From Rhizobium sp. CF080 (GTDB lineage Bacteria; Pseudomonadota; Alphaproteobacteria; Rhizobiales; Rhizobiaceae), in the NCBI RefSeq assembly GCF_000282095.2, contig NZ_AKKC02000002.1, positions 558,001 to 622,000 of the forward strand: a stretch of DNA of 64,000 bases. The letters are read 5' to 3'. Made by a program: the position numbers and the translations under genes. Below, piece after piece: positions 1 through 7,392 of this stretch (its first letter is position 1; every line of letters begins with the position of its first letter). Below the pieces are notes generated by a model, which was given only the letters and a program-made list of their open reading frames with translations, made no database searches and was not told the DNA's origin.

Positions 1-184
1 CAGCGGTTACCGAGGGCTCGGCGGTGTGGCGTGACCACAGGCCGAGCTTCATGCCGGTGTTCAGCACGAAGAGTGCAAAGGTCGGGGATTTTTCCACGGG
101 TTCGGTGCCGAACAGGGACTGGTAGAAATCGGCGCTGGCGAGCGGATTGTCGACGAAGAGGATGGTGAAATCAGGGTGGATCAT
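1..184 (-). CDS. VOC (glyoxalase-like) family protein, 3' end missing
   Basis: This reading frame starts at an ATG on the minus strand and runs off the left edge, leaving 61 codons. The N-terminus MIHPDFTILFVDNPLASADF followed by a YQSLFG stretch is the first beta-alpha unit of vicinal-oxygen-chelate (glyoxalase/bleomycin-resistance) proteins. AAAGGAG lies a few bases before the ATG, which fixes the start. The gene lies 69 bases downstream of, and on the same strand as, a WYL-type regulator, a common pairing, so co-transcription is likely. Substrate and function cannot be inferred because the metal-binding C-terminal half is outside the window. Confidence 0.75.
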   Translation of the reverse strand, partial: MIHPDFTILFVDNPLASADFYQSLFGTEPVEKSPTFALFVLNTGMKLGLWSRHTAEPSVTA

Positions 185-253
185 GTCAGTTCTCCTTTGG
201 TTGGGACTGACCGGAGATTATCGCACCCTACTGTCAGATAATGGCAGCAGCGT

Positions 254-949
254 TCATGGCTGAGGCGGAATTCCCTCGGCCTGCCGCCACTCCTTGAGCA
301 GGACCGGCCGGCGGCGCGGATAACGCGTTTCGGTCGAAACCGCCGACGAAATGCGATCGGTGCGGAAATGCCGGAAGTCTTGCCTCAGTTCGCACCAGGC
401 GATCATGACCCTGACGCTGTCGAAGAAGCCGAGGGCGAATGGCCAGACTTTTCGATGGGTCAGCGCCCCCTTTTCGTCCTCATAGGCGAGTTCGAGGATG
501 TGCTCGGCGCGGATAGCCCTTCGGATCAGGGCGAGATCTGCCCGGTCCTCGCTTCGTCGCGGCGCGCCGACAAGCAGCGTCGAATTGTCAAGTTCCTCCT
601 TCAGGTCCGGCGGCAGCACGGCGGCGATCTTGGCGAGCGCATCGACGGCGCCGGCGGCCAGCCGCGCATCGGCAGTCTTCGCTACCCAGCGGGAGCCGAG
701 CACCAGCGCCTCGATCTCCTCCTGCGAAAACATCATCGGCGGCAGCATGAAGCCAGGCCGCAATACGTAGCCAAGACCCGCCTCGCCTTCGATGAAGGCC
801 CCTTGCGCCTGGAGGCTGGCGATATCGCGGTAGAGCGTGCGCAGGCTGACACCGGTCTCGGCGGCGAGTTTCGCGCCGCTGACCGGCTGGCGGTAGCGCC
901 GGAGCGTCTGGAGAAGAGCCAGAAGGCGCTCGGAGCGGGCAACGGTCAT
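254..949 (-). CDS. YafY-type HTH/WYL-domain transcriptional regulator
   Basis: A 231-residue DNA-binding regulator. Residues about 5-58 form a winged helix-turn-helix (SGAKLAAETGVSLRTLYRDI), and the C-terminal half carries a WYL domain recognisable from VWPFALGFFDSVRVMIAWCE and the following FRTDRI. WYL proteins sense small ligands or nucleic acids and usually act on adjacent genes, here probably the VOC gene downstream. The frame is open for 30 more codons upstream, but the ATG giving MTVARSERLL matches where this family begins; the upstream extension is proline/arginine-rich and unlike the family. The Shine-Dalgarno sequence is weak, so the start is the least certain part. Confidence 0.85.
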   Translation of the reverse strand: MTVARSERLLALLQTLRRYRQPVSGAKLAAETGVSLRTLYRDIASLQAQGAFIEGEAGLGYVLRPGFMLPPMMFSQEEIEALVLGSRWVAKTADARLAAGAVDALAKIAAVLPPDLKEELDNSTLLVGAPRRSEDRADLALIRRAIRAEHILELAYEDEKGALTHRKVWPFALGFFDSVRVMIAWCELRQDFRHFRTDRISSAVSTETRYPRRRPVLLKEWRQAEGIPPQP

Positions 950-1104
950 GAAATTGTGCCCCCGTGTCTTTTCCTGGCCACTCACATGGGCCTTGCCGCT
1001 CGGCCCCGCTTCGGGTGTTCGTCTCGCGGGATGTTTCACCGGGTCATTGCGTCGAGTTCGCCGACCGGCCGGCGCTTCGCTTTGGCTCAGCGCGTTCGTC
1101 CTTC

Positions 1105-1276
1105 GGAATGATTCACTGGATCATTCCGTCGGCTTCGCCGACCAGTCCTCACTCGCTGCAATCGATCCACTGGATCGATTGCTCAAGCTTCGCTTGACCG
1201 CTCTGCCTTTCGCTTGCGCTCCGGGCGTTCCTCACTGCAATCGATTCGCTGGATCGATTGCTCAAGCTTCGCTTGA
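1105..1276. repeat. Array of two-hairpin palindromic modules
   Basis: The 312-base gap between the WYL regulator and nudC holds no gene but a run of short palindromes. Each module has hairpin A followed directly by hairpin B. Module 1: A 1105-1127 (arms GGAATGAT/ATCATTCC), B 1128-1142 (GTCGGC/GCCGAC). Module 2: A 1158-1182 (GCAATCGATCC/GGATCGATTGC), B 1183-1197 (TCAAGC/GCTTGA). Module 3: A 1237-1261 (GCAATCGAT/ATCGATTGC), B 1262-1276 (TCAAGC/GCTTGA). The A loop resembles TCRCTGG and the B loop is always TTC. A more decayed copy seems to lie at about 1035-1070. A related module sits at 7161-7200. They resemble the mosaic palindromic elements of rhizobial genomes. Confidence 0.85.
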
Positions 1277-2239
1277 CCGTTCGTCACCCCACTCGATCCA
1301 GTCTCGCAGCAGGCGGTGGGCGATGGCGCCCTTGACCGGCGCGAAAAGCGGGGCGTCCGGCCCAGCATCGAGCATGGCGGCGGCCTCGGCGCGCTCGAAC
1401 CAGCGGACATCGGCCATTTCCTGTGGATCGATCCTGATCTCGGTGGATTTCGCCTCGGCGTAACAGCCGATCATCAGCGAATGCGGCATCGGCCAAGGCT
1501 GCGAGGCGTGGTAACGCACCCGGCCGGTCTCGATGCCGGATTCCTCGAAGGTCTCGCGGCGCACCGCATCCTCGATCGTCTCGCCAGGCTCCACGAAACC
1601 GGCGAGGCAGGAATACATGCCCTCCTGGAAATGGTGGCTGCGGCCGAGCAGGCAGCGGTCGCGCTCGGTGTCGATGGTGAGCATGATCACCACCGGGTCT
1701 GTGCGCGGGAAGGTCATGTGCTGGCACTGGGTGCAGACGCGCTTGTAGCCGCCGATCCTGGTTTCGGTCGGCGATCCGCATTTGCCGCAGAACCTGTTGG
1801 CGGCGTTCCAGTTGAGCAGCGCGACAGCCTGGGCGATCTCGCCCTGCAGTTCGCCTTCGATGAGCTGGTCGCGAAAGAGCGCGCGGGCCTCGGTCGGCTT
1901 GTAGTGGCCCGCCAGTTCCTCTGCCGCGATCAGCACCGGGACGGCGATGCGCGGCTCGCCGGTCTCGTGGTAACCGAGCAGCACGGCGTTATCGAAATCC
2001 GGCTTCAGTTCCGCAAGCTCATAGGGAGAAAACAGCGGGTCGAGGATCTGGCTGTCATGCTTGAGGATCACCCGGCTGCCGGTGAAGGCGAGGATATGGG
2101 CGCCCTCGACGGCGAGCGCCTTTTCGACGCAATCGTCTTCTCGGTACTCGGCCCGCCGATCCAGCTTGTTGCCGGAAAACGCCGTCAGCGTGCTCGGTTC
2201 GGGATGGGGTGCGTCGGTCTCGAATAGGGTCGCGGTCAT
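1262..2239 (-). CDS. nudC: NAD(+) diphosphatase / NAD-capped RNA decapping Nudix hydrolase NudC
   Basis: A 325-residue cytosolic Nudix enzyme that hydrolyses NADH to NMNH and AMP and, in characterised homologues, removes NAD caps from RNA. It has an N-terminal domain, a zinc ribbon (Cys151, Cys154, Cys169, Cys172), a complete Nudix box at about 214-236 (GFVEPGE, then RETFEESGI), and the NudC hallmark SQPWPMPHS after it. The start codon overlaps the stop of the upstream HIT gene (ATGA), so the two are translationally coupled. The last codons (ERSSEA and stop) are encoded by hairpin B of the adjacent palindrome array, so the natural C-terminus was probably rewritten by the repeat. Confidence 0.95.
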   Translation of the reverse strand: MTATLFETDAPHPEPSTLTAFSGNKLDRRAEYREDDCVEKALAVEGAHILAFTGSRVILKHDSQILDPLFSPYELAELKPDFDNAVLLGYHETGEPRIAVPVLIAAEELAGHYKPTEARALFRDQLIEGELQGEIAQAVALLNWNAANRFCGKCGSPTETRIGGYKRVCTQCQHMTFPRTDPVVIMLTIDTERDRCLLGRSHHFQEGMYSCLAGFVEPGETIEDAVRRETFEESGIETGRVRYHASQPWPMPHSLMIGCYAEAKSTEIRIDPQEMADVRWFERAEAAAMLDAGPDAPLFAPVKGAIAHRLLRDWIEWGDERSSEA

Positions 2240-2643
2240 GAAAGCGCTTCAACCAGTTTGTTGAGGAAATCTTGTTTCTGTGATTCGCCATAAGGCGCCG
2301 CCTGACCGAAACCCCAGATCGGGCCGGGCCAGTTCGGATCGCCTTCGAACCTTGCAATGACATGGACATGCAGCTGGCGGACGATATTGCCGAGTGCGCC
2401 GACATTGATCTTGGTGGCGCCGGTCACCGTCTTCAGGGCTGCTGCCACCTTGTTGACCTCGGCGGAGAGCAGCGCCTGTTCCGTGGGCGAAAGATCGAAG
2501 ATCTCGGTCATGCCGGGGCGTTGCGGCACCATGACCAGCCAGGGCCAGCGGCTGTCGTTCTGGATGCGCAGCTGGCAGAGGTCCAGCGCCGTCACAAGAT
2601 CGGAATCGCGGGTTATCCTCCCGTCCAGTTCGAATTCGCTCAA
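2236..2643 (-). CDS. HIT-family nucleotide-binding protein
   Basis: A 135-residue histidine-triad protein. The signature is LHVHVIARFEGD (His92, His94), close to the HxHxHxx loop of nucleotide hydrolases/transferases but with the third position changed to isoleucine. A TTG start is chosen because GGAGG stands five bases before it and the length then matches the family; an in-frame ATG 39 codons upstream would add an unrelated tail reaching toward the SRP RNA promoter. The stop overlaps the nudC ATG, giving a two-gene operon for nucleotide housekeeping. The exact substrate is unknown. Confidence 0.88.
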   Translation of the reverse strand: MSEFELDGRITRDSDLVTALDLCQLRIQNDSRWPWLVMVPQRPGMTEIFDLSPTEQALLSAEVNKVAAALKTVTGATKINVGALGNIVRQLHVHVIARFEGDPNWPGPIWGFGQAAPYGESQKQDFLNKLVEALS

Positions 2644-2693
2644 ACTTTCCTCCCTTGTTTTTCTGTTCGATAGCAGTTTTTTACAGGGTTGGC

Positions 2694-2722
2694 TTGCATT
2701 TGGAAGCGTTATTGACGATATG
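2694..2722 (+). promoter_or_regulatory. Predicted promoter of SRP RNA
   Basis: TTGCAT (2694-2699) and GATATG (2717-2722) are separated by exactly 17 bases and lie just ahead of the SRP RNA 5' end. The layout matches the rimP promoter in this window (TTGCAA, 17 bases, TATATG). It was read by eye, with no experimental support. Confidence 0.55.
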
Positions 2723-2725
2723 GAC

Positions 2726-2830
2726 GGTGGGAGGTTGGTGGTGGACGAGCCACTCGCCAACCGGGTCAGGTCCGGAAGGAAGCAGCCCTAACGAGCCAGG
2801 CACGGGTCGCCGTGCCAGCCTCCCACCCTT
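2726..2830 (+). ncRNA. ffs: Signal recognition particle RNA (4.5S, small bacterial type)
   Basis: The conserved SRP apical domain is present: GTCAGGTCCGGAAGGAAGCA, followed by GCCCTAAC. The ends pair: GGTGGGAGG at 2726-2734 with CCTCCCACC at 2819-2827. The molecule is therefore a single long hairpin of about 100 nucleotides and is followed by a short T-run. It binds Ffh and targets nascent membrane proteins. It is placed immediately upstream of dnaX. The 3' end is approximate to within a few bases. Confidence 0.95.
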
Positions 2831-2912
2831 TTACGTGTACTACCATCTTGGTCAGCTTCCGGCCCGGTCAAGACCGTGCTCAGGATTGGCCCGCGCAGGC
2901 TGGCAGGACTGA

Positions 2913-4799
2913 ATGAGCGATACCGGGCCCACATCTCCAAGCACTCCTGCCGCAAACGCGGCTGCCGGCAGCGCATACCGAGTGCTCGCCCGCAAATACC
3001 GCCCCAAGGATTTTTCGGACCTGATGGTCGGCCAGGAGCCGATGGTCCGCACGCTGACCAACGCGTTCGAGACCGGCCGCATCGCCCAGGCCTATATGCT
3101 GACCGGCGTTCGCGGGGTCGGCAAGACGACGACTGCCCGCATCCTCGCCCGCGCGCTGAACTACAAGACGCCCGATATCGACAAACCGACCATCGACCTG
3201 CGCATCCCCGGCGAACATTGCCAGGCGATCATGGAAGGCCGGCATGTCGACGTGATCGAGATGGACGCCGCCTCCCATACGGGCATCGACGACATCCGCG
3301 AAATCATCGAGCAGGTGCGCTACCGCCCGGTCTCGGCGCGCTACAAAGTCTATATCATCGACGAAGTGCACATGCTCTCGACGCAGGCCTTCAACGGTCT
3401 GCTGAAGACGCTCGAAGAGCCGCCGGAACATGTGAAGTTCATCTTCGCGACGACCGAAATCCGAAAAGTTCCGATCACCGTGCTGTCGCGCTGCCAGCGC
3501 TTCGACCTGCGCCGCATCAGCGCCGCCGATCTGGTAGGGCTGTTCACGACGATCCTCGAAAAGGAAGGCATCCCGGCCGAGCAGGAGGCGCTGTCGATGA
3601 TCGCCCGCGCCGCCGAGGGTTCGGCGCGCGACGGCCTGTCGCTGCTCGACCAAGCGATCGCCCATGGCGGCGGCAGCGTGATCGCGGAAACCGTGCGCGG
3701 CATGCTGGGGCTTGCCGACCGCGCCCGCATCGTCGACCTTTTCGAACATATCGTGCGCGGCGACGTGACGGCGGCGCTTTCGGAATTTACGGCGCAATAC
3801 GAGGCTGGCGCCAATCCGGTCGTGGTCTTGACCGACCTTGCCGATTTCACCCACCTGACCACCCGCTTCAAATATATCCCGGACGCCGCCAACGACCCTT
3901 CGATCAGCGAAGTGGAGCGCGTGCGCGGCCGGGAATTTGCGGACGGCGTGGCGGTCAGCACCCTGTCGCGCATCTGGCAGATGCTCTTGAAGGGTATTCC
4001 GGAAGCGGAAAACTCCTCGCGCCCGGCGGGTGCCGCCGAAATGGTGCTGATCCGGCTGACGCATGCGGCCCATCTTCCCTCGCCGGAAGATGCCGCGCGC
4101 AGGCTTGCGGATTTTTCCAATGGCGACGGCCAGCGGGCGCCGGTTCCGAACGGCAATGGCGGCGGGCGGCCCGTTTCGCCGCCGCAATCGCCGGTCAATG
4201 CGCGCGGCACGGAAATGTCGGCCCCGCGTATTCCGGCCGGCGGGCCGACCGCCATGCTGCAGGCCGTGCCGAATACCATGCCGCGGGAAATCCCCGTCGG
4301 CAGCACGCAAGAACAGCCGGCCGAAAAGCCGGTGCCGAAGGTTGCGGTCAACTCGATATCGGATATCGCCGATCTCTGCTCCAAGAACCGCGATCCGCGG
4401 CTGAAGGCGCTGTTGCGCAATTTCGTGCGGCTGGTGAAGCTCGAGCCGGGCCGGCTGGAGATCAACCTTTCCGGCGATGCGCCGAAGACCATTGCCGGCG
4501 ACCTGAAGGCACGGCTGGAGGAATGGACCGGGATCACCTGGTGGGTGACGCTCAGCAACGAGGCCGGCGAGCCGACCCTGGTCGAATCGGAAAAGAGCGT
4601 GCGGGAAGCGCAGTTCACCGACGCCCGCGCCGATCCGGACGTGGCGGCGATCCTCGCCCAGTTCCCCGGCGCCAGGATTACCGACGTGCGTATCCGCGTC
4701 AGCGAAGAGGATGAGAGCGAGACCGAGGACCTGCCGGCAGCGGCGACCGCGGAATCCGAAGAGGGCGACATCCTGCCCGGCGACGACATCGAGCTATAA
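2913..4799 (+). CDS. dnaX: DNA polymerase III subunits gamma and tau
   Basis: A 628-residue clamp-loader ATPase that opens and loads the sliding clamp and tethers the core polymerases. Walker A is GVRGVGKTT (65-73), Walker B/DExH-like is IIDEVHM (148-154), and sensor 1/SRC is VLSRCQRFD. A proline/glycine-rich linker (about 395-480) leads to the C-terminal tau-type domain. In E. coli the segment between Walker A and B carries four zinc-binding cysteines; here only Cys103 (EHCQAIM) remains, so the zinc module appears lost. The gene heads dnaX-ebfC-(LysE)-recR, the usual bacterial order. No clear slippery A/T run for a gamma frameshift was seen. Confidence 0.97.
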   Translation: MSDTGPTSPSTPAANAAAGSAYRVLARKYRPKDFSDLMVGQEPMVRTLTNAFETGRIAQAYMLTGVRGVGKTTTARILARALNYKTPDIDKPTIDLRIPGEHCQAIMEGRHVDVIEMDAASHTGIDDIREIIEQVRYRPVSARYKVYIIDEVHMLSTQAFNGLLKTLEEPPEHVKFIFATTEIRKVPITVLSRCQRFDLRRISAADLVGLFTTILEKEGIPAEQEALSMIARAAEGSARDGLSLLDQAIAHGGGSVIAETVRGMLGLADRARIVDLFEHIVRGDVTAALSEFTAQYEAGANPVVVLTDLADFTHLTTRFKYIPDAANDPSISEVERVRGREFADGVAVSTLSRIWQMLLKGIPEAENSSRPAGAAEMVLIRLTHAAHLPSPEDAARRLADFSNGDGQRAPVPNGNGGGRPVSPPQSPVNARGTEMSAPRIPAGGPTAMLQAVPNTMPREIPVGSTQEQPAEKPVPKVAVNSISDIADLCSKNRDPRLKALLRNFVRLVKLEPGRLEINLSGDAPKTIAGDLKARLEEWTGITWWVTLSNEAGEPTLVESEKSVREAQFTDARADPDVAAILAQFPGARITDVRIRVSEEDESETEDLPAAATAESEEGDILPGDDIEL

Positions 4800-4817
4800 G
4801 AGAAGAGGACGAGACAG

Positions 4818-5141
4818 ATGCGCGACATCATGGGCATGATGGGCAAGGTCAAGGAAATGCAGGCCAAGATGGAGCAGATGCAGGCGGAAATCGCCGCTCT
4901 CGACGTCGAAGGCACATCCGGCGGCGGGCTGGTGACCGTCCATCTCAACGGCAAGGGCGAGATGCTGGCCTTGAAGATCGATCCGTCGCTGTTCAAGGAA
5001 GACGACGTCGAGATCCTCGAAGACCTGATCGTCGCCGCCCACAAGGCCGCCAAGGAGCGTGCCGAGGCGATCACCGCCGAAAAGACCAAGGAACTGACCG
5101 CCGGCCTGCCGATCCCGCCCGGCTTCAAGATGCCGTTCTGA
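4818..5141 (+). CDS. ebfC: YbaB/EbfC family nucleoid-associated protein
   Basis: A 107-residue dimeric DNA-binding protein. The N-terminal helix [20 protein letters not shown], the central [20 protein letters not shown] sheet and the C-terminal IPPGFKMPF motif are typical of the family. It lies 18 bases after dnaX with GAAGAGGACGAG before the ATG, so it is co-transcribed, and dnaX-ebfC-recR is conserved across bacteria. The function is chromosome organisation with a link to recombination; the precise role in this organism is not known. A LysE gene is inserted between ebfC and recR on this strand. Confidence 0.95.
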   Translation: MRDIMGMMGKVKEMQAKMEQMQAEIAALDVEGTSGGGLVTVHLNGKGEMLALKIDPSLFKEDDVEILEDLIVAAHKAAKERAEAITAEKTKELTAGLPIPPGFKMPF

Positions 5142-5170
5142 TCCTCGTCTGATGGACTAGGGAGGTTCCG

Positions 5171-5782
5171 ATGACGCTGACATCCATGATCGTCTTTGCC
5201 GGTGCATTGTTCATCGCCGCCGGCACGCCCGGCCCCAGCATCGCCGCGCTCGTTGCGCGGGTGATCTCGAAGGGCACGCGCGGCGTGTTTCCCTTCCTGA
5301 TCGGCATGTGGGTCGGCGATGCGGTGTGGCTTACGGTGGCGGTCGCGGGACTTTCGGCGATCGCCGAGACGTTCAACCACGTCTTCGTCGCCATCAAATG
5401 GCTCGGGGTCGCCTATCTTCTCTATCTCGCCTGGAAGATGTGGACGGCTTCGCCGGATACGTCCGAGGCAGAGCTGCCGGAAGCGCGGTCGAGCCTCAAA
5501 CTGTTCTTCGCGGCGCTGTCGGTGGCGCTCGGCAATCCGAAGATCATGATGTTCTACATCGCGCTGCTGCCCTCGATCATCGACATCCATGCGATCAATA
5601 CGCTGGGCTGGGCGGAGCTCCTCGCCTGCCAATTCCTGGTGCTGATGACGGTCAACCTCTCCTGGATGTTCCTCGCCGGAAAGGCACGCGGCTTCCTGAA
5701 GAGCCGCCGTGCAGTGCAGATCGCCAACCGGGTTTCGGCCGGCGCGAAGGCGAGTGCGGCCGCGGCGATCGCGACGCGCTAG
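5171..5782 (+). CDS. LysE/RhtB family amino-acid or metabolite exporter
   Basis: A 203-residue inner-membrane protein with about six hydrophobic segments. The N-terminal GTPGPSIAALVARVISKGTR is the family signature, followed by IGMWVGDAVW. Members export lysine, threonine, homoserine lactone-type or related compounds; the substrate here is unknown. GGAGG sits six bases before the ATG. The gene follows ebfC by 29 bases and converges on a MOSC gene with the two stop codons overlapping by four bases, so there is no room for an intergenic terminator. Confidence 0.9.
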   Translation: MTLTSMIVFAGALFIAAGTPGPSIAALVARVISKGTRGVFPFLIGMWVGDAVWLTVAVAGLSAIAETFNHVFVAIKWLGVAYLLYLAWKMWTASPDTSEAELPEARSSLKLFFAALSVALGNPKIMMFYIALLPSIIDIHAINTLGWAELLACQFLVLMTVNLSWMFLAGKARGFLKSRRAVQIANRVSAGAKASAAAAIATR

Positions 5783-6390
5783 TTCTCGAAGGTCGGCCGC
5801 CAGCGGCTGCCGATGGGGGCCGCAAGAAAACGGGCTTTTTCAACGTCTGACAGGTTTTTGCCGACGGCGGCCAGCATTTCCGCGATCGTCACCCGCTCGC
5901 CGGCATAGGGTTCGCGGCGGACGGGATCGCCGGGCGAAACCATGCCGGATTTGATGACCCGGCAATAGATGCCGGGACGGCCGCCGTTCTTGTAGGTCTT
6001 GACGAATGTCGGGTCGCCCATCTTCACCGCGAACGTGTTGCAGGGAGAGCGGGCGCAGCTCGCTTCGAGGACGACCTCGCCGATATAAAAACGGTCGCCG
6101 GCGGCGACATCGCGGTTGTCGAGGCCCTCGACGATCAGGTTCTCGCCGAAGGTACCAGGCGGGAGATCCCGGCCAAGTTCCGCCGCCCACCAGTCCAGCG
6201 TCAGCGACCCCTCGAGCAGGATCGCCTGGTCTTCGCCGCCGTGGTGTTTCGTGTTGCAGACCGCATCGCCGACGAGGCCGAGGTTGTCGATCATGACGGC
6301 GGCATTGACGGCCGACTTGTAGATGCCGGTCTTGAAACTCTTGCCCGGCAGCTTTTCCGGACGACCGAGACAGATGGCGAGAAGTTTCAT
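5779..6390 (-). CDS. MOSC-domain protein (YiiM-like)
   Basis: A 203-residue predicted metal-sulfur carrier domain protein. MKLLAICLGRPEK opens the protein and the MOSC core contains HHGGEDQAILLEG, GTFGENL and the cysteine segment VLEASCARSPCNTF. MOSC proteins occur in molybdenum-cofactor sulfurases and in reductases such as YiiM, which act on N-hydroxylated compounds. GGAAGGA stands before the internal ATG chosen as start, rather than the ATG ten codons upstream. It is divergent from recR, with 52 bases between their starts. Substrate unknown. Confidence 0.88.
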   Translation of the reverse strand: MKLLAICLGRPEKLPGKSFKTGIYKSAVNAAVMIDNLGLVGDAVCNTKHHGGEDQAILLEGSLTLDWWAAELGRDLPPGTFGENLIVEGLDNRDVAAGDRFYIGEVVLEASCARSPCNTFAVKMGDPTFVKTYKNGGRPGIYCRVIKSGMVSPGDPVRREPYAGERVTIAEMLAAVGKNLSDVEKARFLAAPIGSRWRPTFEN

Positions 6391-6442
6391 GAGCGGTCCT
6401 TCCGCGATTCCGTTTTTCAAGCATATGGGCTAAAGGGAGAAC

Positions 6443-7048
6443 ATGGCAAAGCGAGTCACCGGCCCCGAAATCGAAAAACTCATCCAGCTTCTGGCAAAGG
6501 TCCCCGGACTTGGGCCACGCTCGGCGCGCCGGGCGGCGCTGCACCTGATCAAGAAGAAGGAACAGCTGCTCGGACCGCTTTCAAGCGCCATGGGCGAGGC
6601 CTATGACAAGGTGAAGATCTGCTCGCGCTGCGGCAATGTCGATACGGTCGATCCCTGTACCGTCTGCACCGACATCCGCCGCGACCAGACGATGTTGATC
6701 GTCGTCGAGGACGTGTCCGATCTCTGGGCGCTGGAGCGGGCGGGCGCGATGAACACCGCCTATCACGTGCTCGGCGGCACGCTGTCGCCGCTCGACGGCA
6801 TCGGGCCGGACGATCTCAACATCCGCGGGCTGATCGACCGGGTGAACGAAGGCGTCATCCGCGAGATCATCATCGCCGTCAACGCGACGGTCGAGGGGCA
6901 GACCACGGCACACTATATTACCGACCAGCTTTCGGGGATCGACGTGAAGATCACCCGGCTGGCGCACGGGGTGCCGGTCGGCGGGGAGCTCGATTATCTC
7001 GACGAGGGCACGCTGACGGCGGCGCTTCGGGCGCGGACGGCGATTTAA
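6443..7048 (+). CDS. recR: Recombination mediator protein RecR
   Basis: A 201-residue DNA-repair protein of the RecFOR pathway that helps load RecA on gapped DNA. It shows the helix-hairpin-helix region [16 protein letters not shown], a C4 zinc finger (Cys60, Cys63, Cys72, Cys75) and a Toprim domain ([15 protein letters not shown] ... [16 protein letters not shown]). The length is normal for the family. AGGGAG lies a few bases before the ATG. It stands in the expected vicinity of dnaX and ebfC. Confidence 0.97.
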   Translation: MAKRVTGPEIEKLIQLLAKVPGLGPRSARRAALHLIKKKEQLLGPLSSAMGEAYDKVKICSRCGNVDTVDPCTVCTDIRRDQTMLIVVEDVSDLWALERAGAMNTAYHVLGGTLSPLDGIGPDDLNIRGLIDRVNEGVIREIIIAVNATVEGQTTAHYITDQLSGIDVKITRLAHGVPVGGELDYLDEGTLTAALRARTAI

Positions 7049-7160
7049 AGGAAGCATAGAGTATGTGGAGACGTACCCCATCTGCCTCGCTGGTTGGAGC
7101 CTTGATGAGGATAACGTTGAGCAAGCTCGCCCCCCTCTGCCCTGCCGGGCGTTCGGCACT

Positions 7161-7200
7161 GCGATCGATTCGCTGGATCGATCGCTCCGGCTTCGCCGGA
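7161..7200. repeat. Two-hairpin palindromic module (fourth clear copy)
   Basis: Hairpin A is 7161-7185 with arms GCGATCGAT/ATCGATCGC and loop TCGCTGG; hairpin B is 7186-7200 with arms TCCGGC/GCCGGA and loop TTC. It has the same architecture and loops as the copies at 1105-1276 but with paired base changes in both stems. It lies in the 323-base gap between recR and the lytic transglycosylase, which otherwise holds a second repeat type. Confidence 0.85.
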
Positions 7201-7202
7201 CC

Positions 7203-7392
7203 GTGCCTCACCCCCCTCAAGGGGGGAGATCGGCCAGAGGCACGCCCTTCGCTTCCTATTAAGAATCCCACGCCGAACTCCATCAGGCGACGCATACCGT
7301 ACTTCTTCCAATCGCTTGCTGTGATTTGGGCAGAACGTCACCCCCATCCGATCTCCCCCCTTGAGGGGGAGATGTCCGGCAGGACAGAGGGG
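7203..7392. repeat. RIME-like composite palindromic element
   Basis: Two hairpin cores in opposite orientation, CCCCCCTCAAGGGGGG (about 7211-7226) and ATCTCCCCC/GGGGGAGAT (about 7350-7372), are framed by inverted ends GTGCCTCACCCCCC and GGGGGGTGCCTCC. This is the structure of rhizobial intergenic mosaic elements. The right half overlaps the start of the lytic transglycosylase gene. A likely fragment (GATCTCCCCCTCATCTGTCC) is also present near 28512. Confidence 0.7.

Noticed and set aside
950..1261. Palindrome array considered as a CRISPR
   Set aside because: Spacing is irregular, units are double hairpins with diverging stems, there are no unique spacers and no cas genes.
2876..4714. Plus-strand 612-codon frame overlapping dnaX
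   Set aside because: It is dnaX read in another frame, Arg/Gly/Pro-rich, with no recognisable domain.
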